From positions 1-64,000 of the forward strand of contig NZ_AWNH01000113.1 of NCBI RefSeq assembly GCF_000482245.1: a DNA stretch of 64,000 bases. The letters are read 5' to 3'. A program made the translations under genes and the position numbers. Below the pieces are notes generated by a model, which worked only from the letters and a program-made list of their open reading frames with translations, was not told the origin of the DNA and made no database searches. This document shows positions 44,220 through 53,301 of this stretch, one piece after another. Numbering within the stretch: the first letter of the stretch is position 1; each line of letters begins with the position of its first letter. This DNA comes from Leptolyngbya sp. Heron Island J. Its GTDB lineage: Bacteria; Cyanobacteriota; Cyanobacteriia; Phormidesmidales; Phormidesmidaceae.

Positions 44220-45545
44220 ATGGCAATCAGCGAACGCAATCTCAACCACATCTTTGAACGACTACGCTCAGGCGTGGTACCAGAACGCGCCCTGGAAGCC
44301 TTTGCCGTGGGCATCGACAAACAACGAACCGAACTCCACCGTCAGCTCAAACTAGCCGCTGACAGCGAAGGGGTATTTAAGTTTCTCCGAGGGGGTTACG
44401 GCTGCGGTAAAACCTTTATGTCCCGTCTGGCTGCATTAGATGCCCAGACCCAGGGCTTCGCCACTAGCTTTGTCGTTGTTTCTGACAATGACCTGCACTT
44501 TTACAAATTTGACGATGTGTACCGCAAAGTAGTGCAGGAACTGGGCACCAGCAGCTGTCCCCGAGGAGCCCTAAGCGACATCATCGACCGCTGGATTGGC
44601 AAGGTGGAAGACGCCCTAATTGCCGGGGGAGCCGACGAAGACAGCGACGACTTTGACAACCGGGTACAAACTCGCCTGGAAGAAGAACTAGCCTCGATGA
44701 CCGGTGGTCAGGCCCCAGAAGACATGGCCCGTGTCCTGCGCACCATCTTTAACCTTAAACAAACAGGCAATATCGCCGAGGCCAGCGCCCTAATCTCCTG
44801 GCTATCGGGCAGTGAAAACGTAGCCGCCAGCGCAAAAAAAGCAGCAGGTATTAAGGGAGACATTGGCAGCCGCGAAGCCTTAGACTACCTCCACGGCATT
44901 TTAGAGATTGTCAAAGCCGCCGGGTATAAGGGTCTGGTCATTATCATTGACGAAGCCGAAACCATTCTCCGCATGCGCACCGATGTGCGGGGTAAGTCCC
45001 TCAATGGCATTCGCCAAATTTGCGATGCCGCCGACCGCTACCGAGGCCTGTTGTGGATATTTACCGGCACCCCAGAATTCTTTGACACCAAGCGAGGCGT
45101 AGCCGGTCTCGCCCCCCTCTATGACCGCATCAAGTTTGAGAGTAAAGGGGGATTTGTTAACCCACGTCAACCGCAACTGGAACTCAAACCCTTTGATGCT
45201 GACCGCCTTAAGGAAGTGGCCCTAAAACTACGAGAGATTTATCCTGCTGATACCCCAGCACGACTAACCAACAAAGTAACAACCGACTTTATTGAAAAGC
45301 TGGTGGATAAAGTCACCACTGGATTTAAGGGAGATGTGGGCATCGTTCCAAGACAGTTCCTACGGACGTTTATCAATGTTCTCGACCTTGTTGACGACGA
45401 TGAAAATGATGCCTACGACCCCATGGTGGTGGAAGGCTTTGAACCCAAAGACCTCACCGAAGATGAAACCCGTGTGCGCGAAGGACGCCCCCCATTTGAT
45501 CCAGAACCTCAAGACGAAAAAGATTACGCCCTAGTTGAGTTTTAA
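44220..45545 (+). CDS. brxD: BREX ATP-binding protein BrxD
   Basis: A 441-aa ATPase. Walker A is RGGYGCGKTFMSRL (about residues 57-70) and Walker B is LVIIIDEAETILRM (about 240). The sequence FTGTPEFFDTKRGV and a C-terminal winged-helix-like part match BrxD. A good ribosome site (AAGGAG) precedes the ATG. BrxD is paired with the helicase BrxHI in type 6. Confidence 0.9.
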   Translation: MAISERNLNHIFERLRSGVVPERALEAFAVGIDKQRTELHRQLKLAADSEGVFKFLRGGYGCGKTFMSRLAALDAQTQGFATSFVVVSDNDLHFYKFDDVYRKVVQELGTSSCPRGALSDIIDRWIGKVEDALIAGGADEDSDDFDNRVQTRLEEELASMTGGQAPEDMARVLRTIFNLKQTGNIAEASALISWLSGSENVAASAKKAAGIKGDIGSREALDYLHGILEIVKAAGYKGLVIIIDEAETILRMRTDVRGKSLNGIRQICDAADRYRGLLWIFTGTPEFFDTKRGVAGLAPLYDRIKFESKGGFVNPRQPQLELKPFDADRLKEVALKLREIYPADTPARLTNKVTTDFIEKLVDKVTTGFKGDVGIVPRQFLRTFINVLDLVDDDENDAYDPMVVEGFEPKDLTEDETRVREGRPPFDPEPQDEKDYALVEF

Positions 45546-45593
45546 CTCAGTCTTACCTGTCCTGCGTTTATCCCTGAATTATCGCTGCCGCTC

Positions 45594-47732
45594 ATGACCT
45601 CAGCCTTTGCCCGCTTTCCAACCCGTCTACAGGAAGCCATCGTTTCTCGCCTGGGTTGGACTTCACTGCGTCCGGTGCAGGAACTGGCCAGCCATGTCCT
45701 ACTGGACGGCAAAAATGCCGTGATTCTGGCCCCTACCGCTGGAGGCAAAACTGAGGCCTCCATGTTCCCCATGTTGGCCCAGCTGATCGCCAACGAACCC
45801 AAAGGAGTAGGCTTGCTCTACATCGCTCCCATTAAAGCCCTACTCAACAACCAGGCAGAACGTCTGGGGCTGTACACCGAAATGGTAGGACTGCGCCGCT
45901 TTCTGTGGCACGGAGATGTCAAAGCCCAACAAAAAAAGGCCTTTGTCAAAGAACCCGCCCAGTTACTCATGACCACCCCGGAATCATTGGAGGTCATGCT
46001 GCTATCGTCCAAAATTCCCCATGCCAAACTGTTTAGCGATTTGCGGGGTATCGTCATCGATGAAGTCCATGCTCTGGCCGGTTGCGATCGCGGAACCCAT
46101 CTGCTTTCGGTGCTAGAACGCATCGCCCGCTTTACCGAAAATGACATTCAGCGGGTAGGTCTGAGCGCCACCGTGGGCAATCCAGAGGCCATTCTACAGT
46201 GGCTCCAGGGCACCTCCCAGCGGGACGGCTGTGTGGTTGATCCACCGAAACAGCCTTCGCCCAAGGATTTGAAGATATATCTGCGGGAAACTCTGGGTGC
46301 GATCGCAAATGATGCCAGCACCCTGGCCCAGGGTAGAAAAAGCCTATTCTTTTGCCAGAGCCGTTCCCTAGCTGAAGACATTGCCGAGCGAATGCGCGAT
46401 CGCGGCACCGATGTCTTTGTCCACCACAGTTCCGTTTCCCTAGAAGAACGCGCCGCTGCTGAAGAACGCTTCCATAGCGGTACCAATGCCAGCATCGTTT
46501 GCACCTCCACCCTAGAACTAGGAATTGACGTAGGCGATCTTGACCTGGTTCTCCAGGCCAATGCCCCTTCCACAGTGTCTTCGTTTCTACAGCGCCTGGG
46601 CCGCACCGGTCGCCGCAGTGGACAGCGGGCCAATACCACCTTCTACTGCGAAGACATGGAACCCGCCCTCCAGGCCATGGCCATTATCGAACTGGCTCGC
46701 CAGGGCTGGGTAGAATCGGTCCCTGTCCAAACCCGCACCTGGCCTGTACTGGTTCATCAACTATTGGCTCTCACCCTTCAATTTGGAGCCATCAGCCCAG
46801 AACGATGCTGGGAACAACTATCGGTCATTTCAGACTTTTCAGGCATTACCAAAGAAGAATACGACAGCTTGATTCACCACATGATCAAAGAAGATTTTCT
46901 CTATTCTTCTGGTGGTCTTCTCTCCATGGGTACCCAGGCAGAACGTACCTTTGGGCGCAAGAACTTTATGGAAATCTACGCTGTTTTTAGCAGTCCCCAG
47001 CTCTATAAAGTCCAAACCAAAGCAAATTACATCGTAGGCTCCCTGGAACAAGCCTTTGTGGACAAACTAGTTCCAGATATCAACACGTTTCTACTCGGCG
47101 GTCGCGCCTGGATCGTCCTCAACATCAGCCATGATGACCGCAGTGTGCGCGTAGCCCCTGCCCCCAGGGGAAAAAAACCCAGTTGGGGAGGATTTATCCC
47201 CCAGCTACTAAGCTTCGACCTCTGCCAACAGGTTAAAGCTATCCTGCAAAGCAACGATCCAGTTCCCTACATCGATGGCATTAGCCAAGCCGCTCTAGAT
47301 GAAGGCCGTCAGGACCTACAGCCTCTCCTGGCCAAAACCGGACTCCAGTTTGAAGCCGACCGAGTCCTTTGGTGGACCTTTGCCGGTGGACAAATCAACC
47401 ACACCCTTAAATATGGCCTCCAGTTCCACCACGACTGGAAAGTTGTTGCCGACAATTTCAAAATTAAAATCGAAGGCGATAGCGTTGGCCCTGGCACAGT
47501 GAATCTATCCATCCGTGAAATGAGCCAACCTGGCTTCTGGTCAAAACCTGCCGTTGAAAGGTTTATCTTTTCCCAACTCCCCGACTATCGCCTCAGCAAG
47601 TTTCAAAAAGCCCTACCCGAAGCCTTTGCTCTGGAAATTATCTATGACTATCTACTAAATCCAAGAGGTACTAGTAAGTTCCTACAAGCAATGGCAAACA
47701 AGACATCCAGCCAATCACCACAAAAAGTCTGA
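45594..47732 (+). CDS. brxHI: BREX helicase BrxHI (DEVH-box)
   Basis: A 712-aa superfamily 2 helicase of the Lhr-like type. Motif I is ILAPTAGGKTEAS (about residues 45-57), motif II IVIDEVHALAG (about 151), motif III LSATVGNPEA, motif V LELGIDVGDLD and motif VI QRLGRTGRRSGQR. It completes the type 6 set. The C-terminal 250 residues include a winged-helix and an unassigned domain. Intact by sequence. Confidence 0.9.
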   Translation: MTSAFARFPTRLQEAIVSRLGWTSLRPVQELASHVLLDGKNAVILAPTAGGKTEASMFPMLAQLIANEPKGVGLLYIAPIKALLNNQAERLGLYTEMVGLRRFLWHGDVKAQQKKAFVKEPAQLLMTTPESLEVMLLSSKIPHAKLFSDLRGIVIDEVHALAGCDRGTHLLSVLERIARFTENDIQRVGLSATVGNPEAILQWLQGTSQRDGCVVDPPKQPSPKDLKIYLRETLGAIANDASTLAQGRKSLFFCQSRSLAEDIAERMRDRGTDVFVHHSSVSLEERAAAEERFHSGTNASIVCTSTLELGIDVGDLDLVLQANAPSTVSSFLQRLGRTGRRSGQRANTTFYCEDMEPALQAMAIIELARQGWVESVPVQTRTWPVLVHQLLALTLQFGAISPERCWEQLSVISDFSGITKEEYDSLIHHMIKEDFLYSSGGLLSMGTQAERTFGRKNFMEIYAVFSSPQLYKVQTKANYIVGSLEQAFVDKLVPDINTFLLGGRAWIVLNISHDDRSVRVAPAPRGKKPSWGGFIPQLLSFDLCQQVKAILQSNDPVPYIDGISQAALDEGRQDLQPLLAKTGLQFEADRVLWWTFAGGQINHTLKYGLQFHHDWKVVADNFKIKIEGDSVGPGTVNLSIREMSQPGFWSKPAVERFIFSQLPDYRLSKFQKALPEAFALEIIYDYLLNPRGTSKFLQAMANKTSSQSPQKV

Positions 47733-47859
47733 CTTAAGTACTTTGACAATGCCCTTTCAGTAGTTGCGATTTCAAAATGATCCTATGCTGTCTTTGCAAT
47801 CTCAAATCAAGTCTGTCAATCCTCAAAAACTAAAACACAGCTGCAGCTTCCGTGATTTC

Positions 47860-48300
47860 TGTCGCACCTCCGGCAACGGTTCTGGCTCAACCTCCACTGC
47901 CGAACAATACTTCGCATGCCAGTTCACCAATCACCGCTTCCACCTGCCGTCGATGCTCATAGGTCACCTCATAGGTCACCCGCCCCCCCGTGCGCAGAAA
48001 TAACAAACTCATCCGTCGCAACAATTTTCCATAGCGCTGCTCCAACGCCAAACTATATAATCCCAGCTGCAGGTCCACCGTGTCAGACTCAGGCAACACC
48101 GGATTTTTCGCCGACTTATAATCAATCAGCTCCAGACCATCTTCTAAACTATCCAATCAGTCATAACGCCCCGTCAGCCTAAACTCCAGACCATTCACTT
48201 GGGCCACCCCCTGAATTCTGCCCTCCGTTGCCAACGGACGTAACATGTTTTTTTGCAACACGGCCCCCCTTACAGCTATGTTCGCCGCATCCCAATAAAA
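47860..48300 (-). pseudogene. C-terminal relic of a Cas4/RecB-like nuclease gene
   Basis: On the minus strand it reads PLATEGRIQG, NGLEFRLTGRYD, an in-frame TGA, then LELIDYKSAKNPVLP, LQLGLYSLALEQRYGK and a Cys-rich end in another frame (CRRCDRNHGSCSC). This is the C-terminal half of a PD-(D/E)XK exonuclease with a probable iron-sulphur Cys cluster, broken by a stop codon and a frameshift. It aligns over about 140 bases with the second copy at 52.75-52.9 kb, with scattered differences. Confidence 0.7.
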
Positions 48301-48398
48301 CCATGCTGTATGGAAGCTTTGCACGGTAGCTTAGCTTCACAGTCATTTTCTTAGATTAATGGCATATTTACAGAGTAGGTGAATGATTGTTACTAGCT

Positions 48399-51300
48399 AT
48401 GCTGGAGTTTCTAACGTTAGCTGGGTTGAGTGCTGGGGCAAAATGGCTAGTGAAAGAGGTGCTTGGACCTTTGACGAAGGCGGCAGCAGAAGATTTTTAC
48501 AAGGATTTCTTAAGGCAGTGTGTATCCGAAGGGGTGACTCAGAGTGCACCAGGAGCGCTGAAACGAGCGGTGTCAACGTCAACCAAGGAATTTCTTGTTC
48601 TTTTTCAAAGTGAGCTGGAGAATTGCGGCCTTCCAGGAGCGCTGACAAGGCATGAATTTGCGGCCTCACTGAAGCATCTTCTAAACGATTCAGCAGTTCG
48701 TCAGTTTCTAGGGCGTGCGTTTAATACAGATGTAAAAGAGTTGGATGGGCACTTCTTAGCAAAGAAGTGGACTAGCGTAGGTGCTGACAAACTGCCAGAA
48801 GACTTTGACTGGGTGCAACTGACGAAGAACTATGTGCGTAGGGTCAAAGGGCTAATTCGATCGGATCAGGAACTGGCGCGGCAGCTAGAGCTGGATTGGC
48901 AGGCGAGGGTGATGGCGAACACAAATGAAATGGTGGGCATATCGATAGATTTTGACCTGCGTCAATATCAGGAGTCGCTAAAGGAGAAGTTTGGAAGTCT
49001 TAATTTAGATTCGCTAGATATGACTGGGGCAGCTTACGACAGTTTGCGACTGTGGAAAGTTTTTGTAGCACAGGGTGTACGTGAATGTGCTGAGTTTGCG
49101 CCGCAGATATATGAGATGCCAAGAGAGCGACTGTTGAAGCTGCAGATAGCAGGGGAAATTGATGAAGTATTGTCGATGGATGCATTGGCACAGCAGCGAC
49201 GAAGCTATGCGGAGAAGCCGATTGAGTCCGTGCTAGGTGTGGTAGGGCTGAATGAATCACCAAAGGTGAAGCGGGTAGTGATTTTGGGCGATCCGGGGTC
49301 GGGGAAATCGACGTTGCTGAGAGCATTAGCGCTTGATTGGGCAGAGCAGTCGCAGATAGACTTACAAGGAAAGCCAGTTCCAATTTTGATCGAGCTGCGG
49401 CTATACGCGCAGGATAAAAGTAGCGGAAAGTGCAATAGCTTCTTAGATTATTTGCATAAAGGAAATGCAGTCTGCCGATTGAATAGAATCGAGATGGACA
49501 AGCTACTGAAAAGTGGGGGCGCGATAGCGCTATTTGATGGTGTAGATGAAGTGTTTGATCCGCTGCTACGAGAAGCGGTATTGACGGATATTCACCGCTT
49601 TAGTAACCAGTATTCAAAGGTACAGATAGTAGTTACTTCTCGCTGGCTTGGATACAAGGCAGAGGCTTTGCGAAAGGCGAAGTTTCAGCACTACATGTTA
49701 CAAAACTTAGATGAGAAACAAATTGAGGAGTTCGTGCAACGGTGGCACAATATGACATTTACAAATGCACAGGAGCAAGAACGGGAAAGGAAGCGGGAGC
49801 GATTGCAGCGAGCAATTTCTGAGTCTAAGACAATTCAAGAGCTAGCAGGAAATCCACTGCTATTAACTATGATGGCAATCTTGAATCGAAATCAGGAGTT
49901 GCCAAGAGATCGGGTACGGCTGTACGAGAGAGCAAGTGAGGTGTTGTTGTATCAGTGGGATGTAGAGGAGAAACTGTATGAACAGGAGGATTTAAAGAAC
50001 TGGAGAATTGATGTACGTGATAAGCAGGCAATATTGCGGAAAGTGGCGCATCATATGCAGGGGAATGAAAATGGGCTATCTGGAAATGTGATTAGTCGGG
50101 ATGATTTAGAAAGGATCCTGACTGAGTATTTGAAGATATTGGAAGTAGATAAGGCAAGGGCAGTTGCAAAGATAATGATTGAGCAATTGCGAGAGCGGAA
50201 CTTCATCCTGTGTTATCTCGGGGCTGATAACTATGCGTTCGTTCATCGTACTTTCTTAGAGTTCTTCTGTGCGAGCGAGTTTGTCTGGCAGTTTGAAAAG
50301 GAGAGGGCTCTAGATAAAAATACTTTGCTTAGTCTCTATGAAGAACACTTCATGGATGAGTCTTGGCATGAGGTATTGAGATTAATCGCTGGAATGATTG
50401 AACCAGTTTTCGTTGGAGATATAATTCAATGCTTGATGCAACAGACAGTAAAGCGTTCCGATTATTTAGTTCAGGATGACTTTGTTGGATATCGCCTTCA
50501 AAGAGGAGGGTTAAGTAACATTTTACTGGCGGCAAACTGCTTATCGGAAATTCGCACTCATAGCGAGATCTCTCAGAGAGCAAAAGATCTCTTAGATAGG
50601 CTCAAACTGGAGATCAAAAATGAATCAACTTATCGCTTGGATAAAAGCAGCGCAGAACATCTAATCCAAGGAGTTATTAGTAACTGGAAAGATTCTTCTA
50701 AAGCTTTGTTCTGGCTACATGAATGCTTGTCTTCTGATGATCTTTCATATGTTCCAGATGAGGCTCTACGATACATATCGCGAAACTGGAAGAATGAGCC
50801 AAATAATCTTGCTTTTCTGAAAGATGTAGCGCAGGAGTTTCATAATTCGGAAGTACAATGGACTGCTAATGAGGTATTAGCAGAATTCTGGAAAGATGAT
50901 CCAGATACTCTACTTATACTAAAAAGGTCAGTTCACAACTATAACGATGAGTTTGTAAGAAGCTCAGCAATTGAGGAACTTGTAGAAGGTTGGAAAAATG
51001 ATCCAGATACTTTGCTAATACTCAAAAGGCTGATTCTGGAGGAAGATGAGAATGAATCTGTGCGAAGCACAGCAGTGCAAGGACTTGTAGAAGGCTGGAA
51101 AAATGATCCAAATACTTTGCTGATACTCAAAAGGCTGATTCTGGAGGAAGATGAGAATGAATTTGTGCGAAGCACAGCAGTGCAAGGACTTGTAGAAGGC
51201 TGGAAAAATGATCCAAATACTTTGCTGATACTCAAAAGGCTGATTCTAGAGGAAGATGAGAATAAATCTGTGCGAAGCACAGCAGTGCAAGAACTTGTAG

Positions 51301-52505
51301 AAGGCTGGAAAAATGATCCAGATACTTTGCCAATTCTCAAAAGGCTGATTCTGGAGAAAGATGAGAATGAATCTGTGCGAAGCGCAGCAGTGCAAGGACT
51401 TGTAAAAGGTTGGAAAAATGATCCAGATACTTTGCCAATTCTCAAAAGGCTGATTCTGGAGGAAGATGAGAATGAATCTGTGCGAAACACAGCAGTGCAA
51501 GAACTCGTAGAAGGTTGGAAAAACGAGCCAGATACTTTGCCAATTCTCAAAGGTTTCATGCAAGAAGAGGCGAGAAATAAGAGTGTTCGCCTTCAGGCAG
51601 TAATAGGAATAGTTAGTTTACAAAGGTATGAGGACGCAAAGCCAGATCTGATTAAAAGTCTAATCAGAAAAAATAATGATGATTATATTCGACGCTTTGC
51701 AGCCGACGAATTGATTAGATTTTGGAGGAATGATCCAGATACTTTCTCTTTAATAAAACAACTAGCTCAGGAAAATAAATACGGAATGGCTCAGGTGCTA
51801 GCCATTGAGGCACTCACTACAATCTGGAAGGAAGAAGAAGATGTATTGCCTTTACTGAAAAAACTAGCTCAAGATTATCAAACTCCAAATAGTTTAGCTG
51901 TTTGGAATATTGCGTTACAACAGCTAGTAAAGGGATGGAGAAGAGATTTAGACGTCTTTCCTATGCTCCATAGCATGGCACAGGATGCTGAGTATGAATC
52001 TGTTCGGAGTATCGCTATTTTAGAGCTTGCTAAGTATTGGAAAAATGACGAACATACATTATCCTTTCTCAAGTCTTTAGCTAAAGAAGATGAAAATGAA
52101 TACACACGATGTGGAATTATTCTAGAGCTTGCTAGGGATTGTGAGAAAGATAGCATATTACCTTTTCTCAAGTCTTTAGCTAAAGAAGACGATTGTGAAG
52201 ACGTAAAAGTTTTAGTTCTTTCAGAGATAGCGCGTAGGTGGAAATATGACTCAATGTTGTTTGATTTTTGGTGTGACCGCGCACTTCAAGACTCATTTAT
52301 AAGAGAATATGAAATCCAACAAAACCCACGCCAGATGGCTCTTCGAGTCCTCATTCAGCGATATCCCGATTGTCCAGAAACAGTCGAACTTTTACATGAT
52401 AGAATTCGAAACGACGATGACGAAAAGCTTCGAGGCTGGGCAACACAACAACTTACTTATTTGGAACCAATTCGCACAATGGCGTATCCCCTCTCAGATG
52501 GATGA
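48399..52505 (+). CDS. NACHT NTPase with HEAT-repeat sensor (STAND immune protein)
   Basis: A 1368-aa protein (ATG 48399; a TTG at 48387 is less likely). An N-terminal helical domain of about 280 residues is followed by a NACHT domain: VVILGDPGSGKSTLLRAL (Walker A about 294-311), IALFDGVDEVFDPL (Walker B about 376-389), QIVVTSRWLGY and NPLLLTMMAIL. The C-terminal half is HEAT-like repeats, including six 35-residue units (five nearly identical). This is the plan of bacterial NACHT antiphage proteins: repeat sensor, NTPase switch, N-terminal effector or adaptor. The effector is not an obvious enzyme. It sits between two nuclease gene remnants next to BREX. Confidence 0.9.
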   Translation: MLEFLTLAGLSAGAKWLVKEVLGPLTKAAAEDFYKDFLRQCVSEGVTQSAPGALKRAVSTSTKEFLVLFQSELENCGLPGALTRHEFAASLKHLLNDSAVRQFLGRAFNTDVKELDGHFLAKKWTSVGADKLPEDFDWVQLTKNYVRRVKGLIRSDQELARQLELDWQARVMANTNEMVGISIDFDLRQYQESLKEKFGSLNLDSLDMTGAAYDSLRLWKVFVAQGVRECAEFAPQIYEMPRERLLKLQIAGEIDEVLSMDALAQQRRSYAEKPIESVLGVVGLNESPKVKRVVILGDPGSGKSTLLRALALDWAEQSQIDLQGKPVPILIELRLYAQDKSSGKCNSFLDYLHKGNAVCRLNRIEMDKLLKSGGAIALFDGVDEVFDPLLREAVLTDIHRFSNQYSKVQIVVTSRWLGYKAEALRKAKFQHYMLQNLDEKQIEEFVQRWHNMTFTNAQEQERERKRERLQRAISESKTIQELAGNPLLLTMMAILNRNQELPRDRVRLYERASEVLLYQWDVEEKLYEQEDLKNWRIDVRDKQAILRKVAHHMQGNENGLSGNVISRDDLERILTEYLKILEVDKARAVAKIMIEQLRERNFILCYLGADNYAFVHRTFLEFFCASEFVWQFEKERALDKNTLLSLYEEHFMDESWHEVLRLIAGMIEPVFVGDIIQCLMQQTVKRSDYLVQDDFVGYRLQRGGLSNILLAANCLSEIRTHSEISQRAKDLLDRLKLEIKNESTYRLDKSSAEHLIQGVISNWKDSSKALFWLHECLSSDDLSYVPDEALRYISRNWKNEPNNLAFLKDVAQEFHNSEVQWTANEVLAEFWKDDPDTLLILKRSVHNYNDEFVRSSAIEELVEGWKNDPDTLLILKRLILEEDENESVRSTAVQGLVEGWKNDPNTLLILKRLILEEDENEFVRSTAVQGLVEGWKNDPNTLLILKRLILEEDENKSVRSTAVQELVEGWKNDPDTLPILKRLILEKDENESVRSAAVQGLVKGWKNDPDTLPILKRLILEEDENESVRNTAVQELVEGWKNEPDTLPILKGFMQEEARNKSVRLQAVIGIVSLQRYEDAKPDLIKSLIRKNNDDYIRRFAADELIRFWRNDPDTFSLIKQLAQENKYGMAQVLAIEALTTIWKEEEDVLPLLKKLAQDYQTPNSLAVWNIALQQLVKGWRRDLDVFPMLHSMAQDAEYESVRSIAILELAKYWKNDEHTLSFLKSLAKEDENEYTRCGIILELARDCEKDSILPFLKSLAKEDDCEDVKVLVLSEIARRWKYDSMLFDFWCDRALQDSFIREYEIQQNPRQMALRVLIQRYPDCPETVELLHDRIRNDDDEKLRGWATQQLTYLEPIRTMAYPLSDG
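50896..51525 (+). repeat. Six tandem 105-bp repeats in the NACHT-HEAT gene
   Basis: Units begin at 50896, 51001, 51106, 51211, 51316 and 51421, each encoding 35 residues (of the kind LILKRLILEEDENESVRST). Units two to six are almost identical at DNA level; the first and the flanking units are diverged. The pattern means recent amplification in the sensor domain. Confidence 0.9.
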
Positions 52506-52648
52506 TATCTTTAGATTATCCATTAGATATCTCCAAAATATAAATGAGGATAAAAAAAGCGGTTCCGACGCAAAAAAGCGGCATCCGTTGCGATCTCAGT
52601 GTAAGCTGAGGCGTCATTGAGCATATTTACCCATCCCCTATGGCTGCC

Positions 52649-53209
52649 TCAGAACCGTTTAAGTGGCATCACTTCCAAGGTTAAACATCCTGCTGAATGT
52701 GAGGTGGTATCTGCGCTATGGGTTAAGCTACCGGGATTTGTAGGCATAGTTGGATTCTTCGCCGACTTATAATCAATCAGATCCACCCCCTCTTCCAAAC
52801 TATTCAATCGGTCATAACGCCCTGTCAGCTTAAACTCCAGACCATTCACTTGGATCAAACCCTGAATACGTCCCTCCGTCGCCAACGGACGCTGCATCAC
52901 CCTCAAGGGCACAATCTCAGTTTCAACATACCGCCGCAGAATCTGCCACCTCTCTTCCACCTGGGTCGCAGTCAACGCACCAATCTGATTTTCCCAGCAA
53001 TACCGCAACCATTCCTCAGACGGTAGCGGATCCTGATAATGCCAATCCTGATACAGTTGCGCCAGGGCACCATGCAATGCCGTACCTAAAACTGCCGCAC
53101 CAAATACCGACGGCTGTTTCAAACCATACTCATACCGGTAGTAGTACGCCCTGGGACGCTGGGCATAGGACATCAGTTTAGTTGCCGAAAGAAGATACGC
53201 CATAGTCAA
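52649..53209 (-). pseudogene. N-terminal part of a Cas4/RecB-like nuclease gene (truncated)
   Basis: It starts with MTMAYLLSATKLMSYAQRPR and continues AYYYRYEYGLKQPSVFGAAV, GTALHGAL, RPLATEGRIQG, LTGRYDRLNSLEEG and DLIDYKSAKNP. It then diverges into an unrelated tail (TMPTNPGSLTHSAD) before the stop. The core D...DYK active-site motif is present, but the C-terminal half with the Cys cluster is missing. That half is found, in a diverged copy, 4.5 kb away beyond the NACHT gene. Confidence 0.7.
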
Positions 53210-53301
53210 TATTCTAATGAGCTACGGTCATCAGACAACCGTCTGTGACGTATCGTTATCCAATCGCAACTGCCTCAAACTCTCTCGTCAGCACGCTTTT
53301 A

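Noticed and set aside
50896-51525. CRISPR array
   Set aside because: The repeats are 105 bp, contiguous without spacers and in frame with the NACHT protein; no cas genes are nearby. No other CRISPR-like array was seen in the window.
50939-51559. 206-aa minus-strand open frame made of repeated KVSGSFFQPSTS units
   Set aside because: It is the antisense shadow of the 105-bp HEAT repeats; the repeat simply lacks stops in that frame.
47860-53209. Cas4 of a CRISPR adaptation module
   Set aside because: The nuclease pieces resemble Cas4/RecB, but no cas1, cas2 or repeat array is present; a generic RecB-type nuclease is the safer call.
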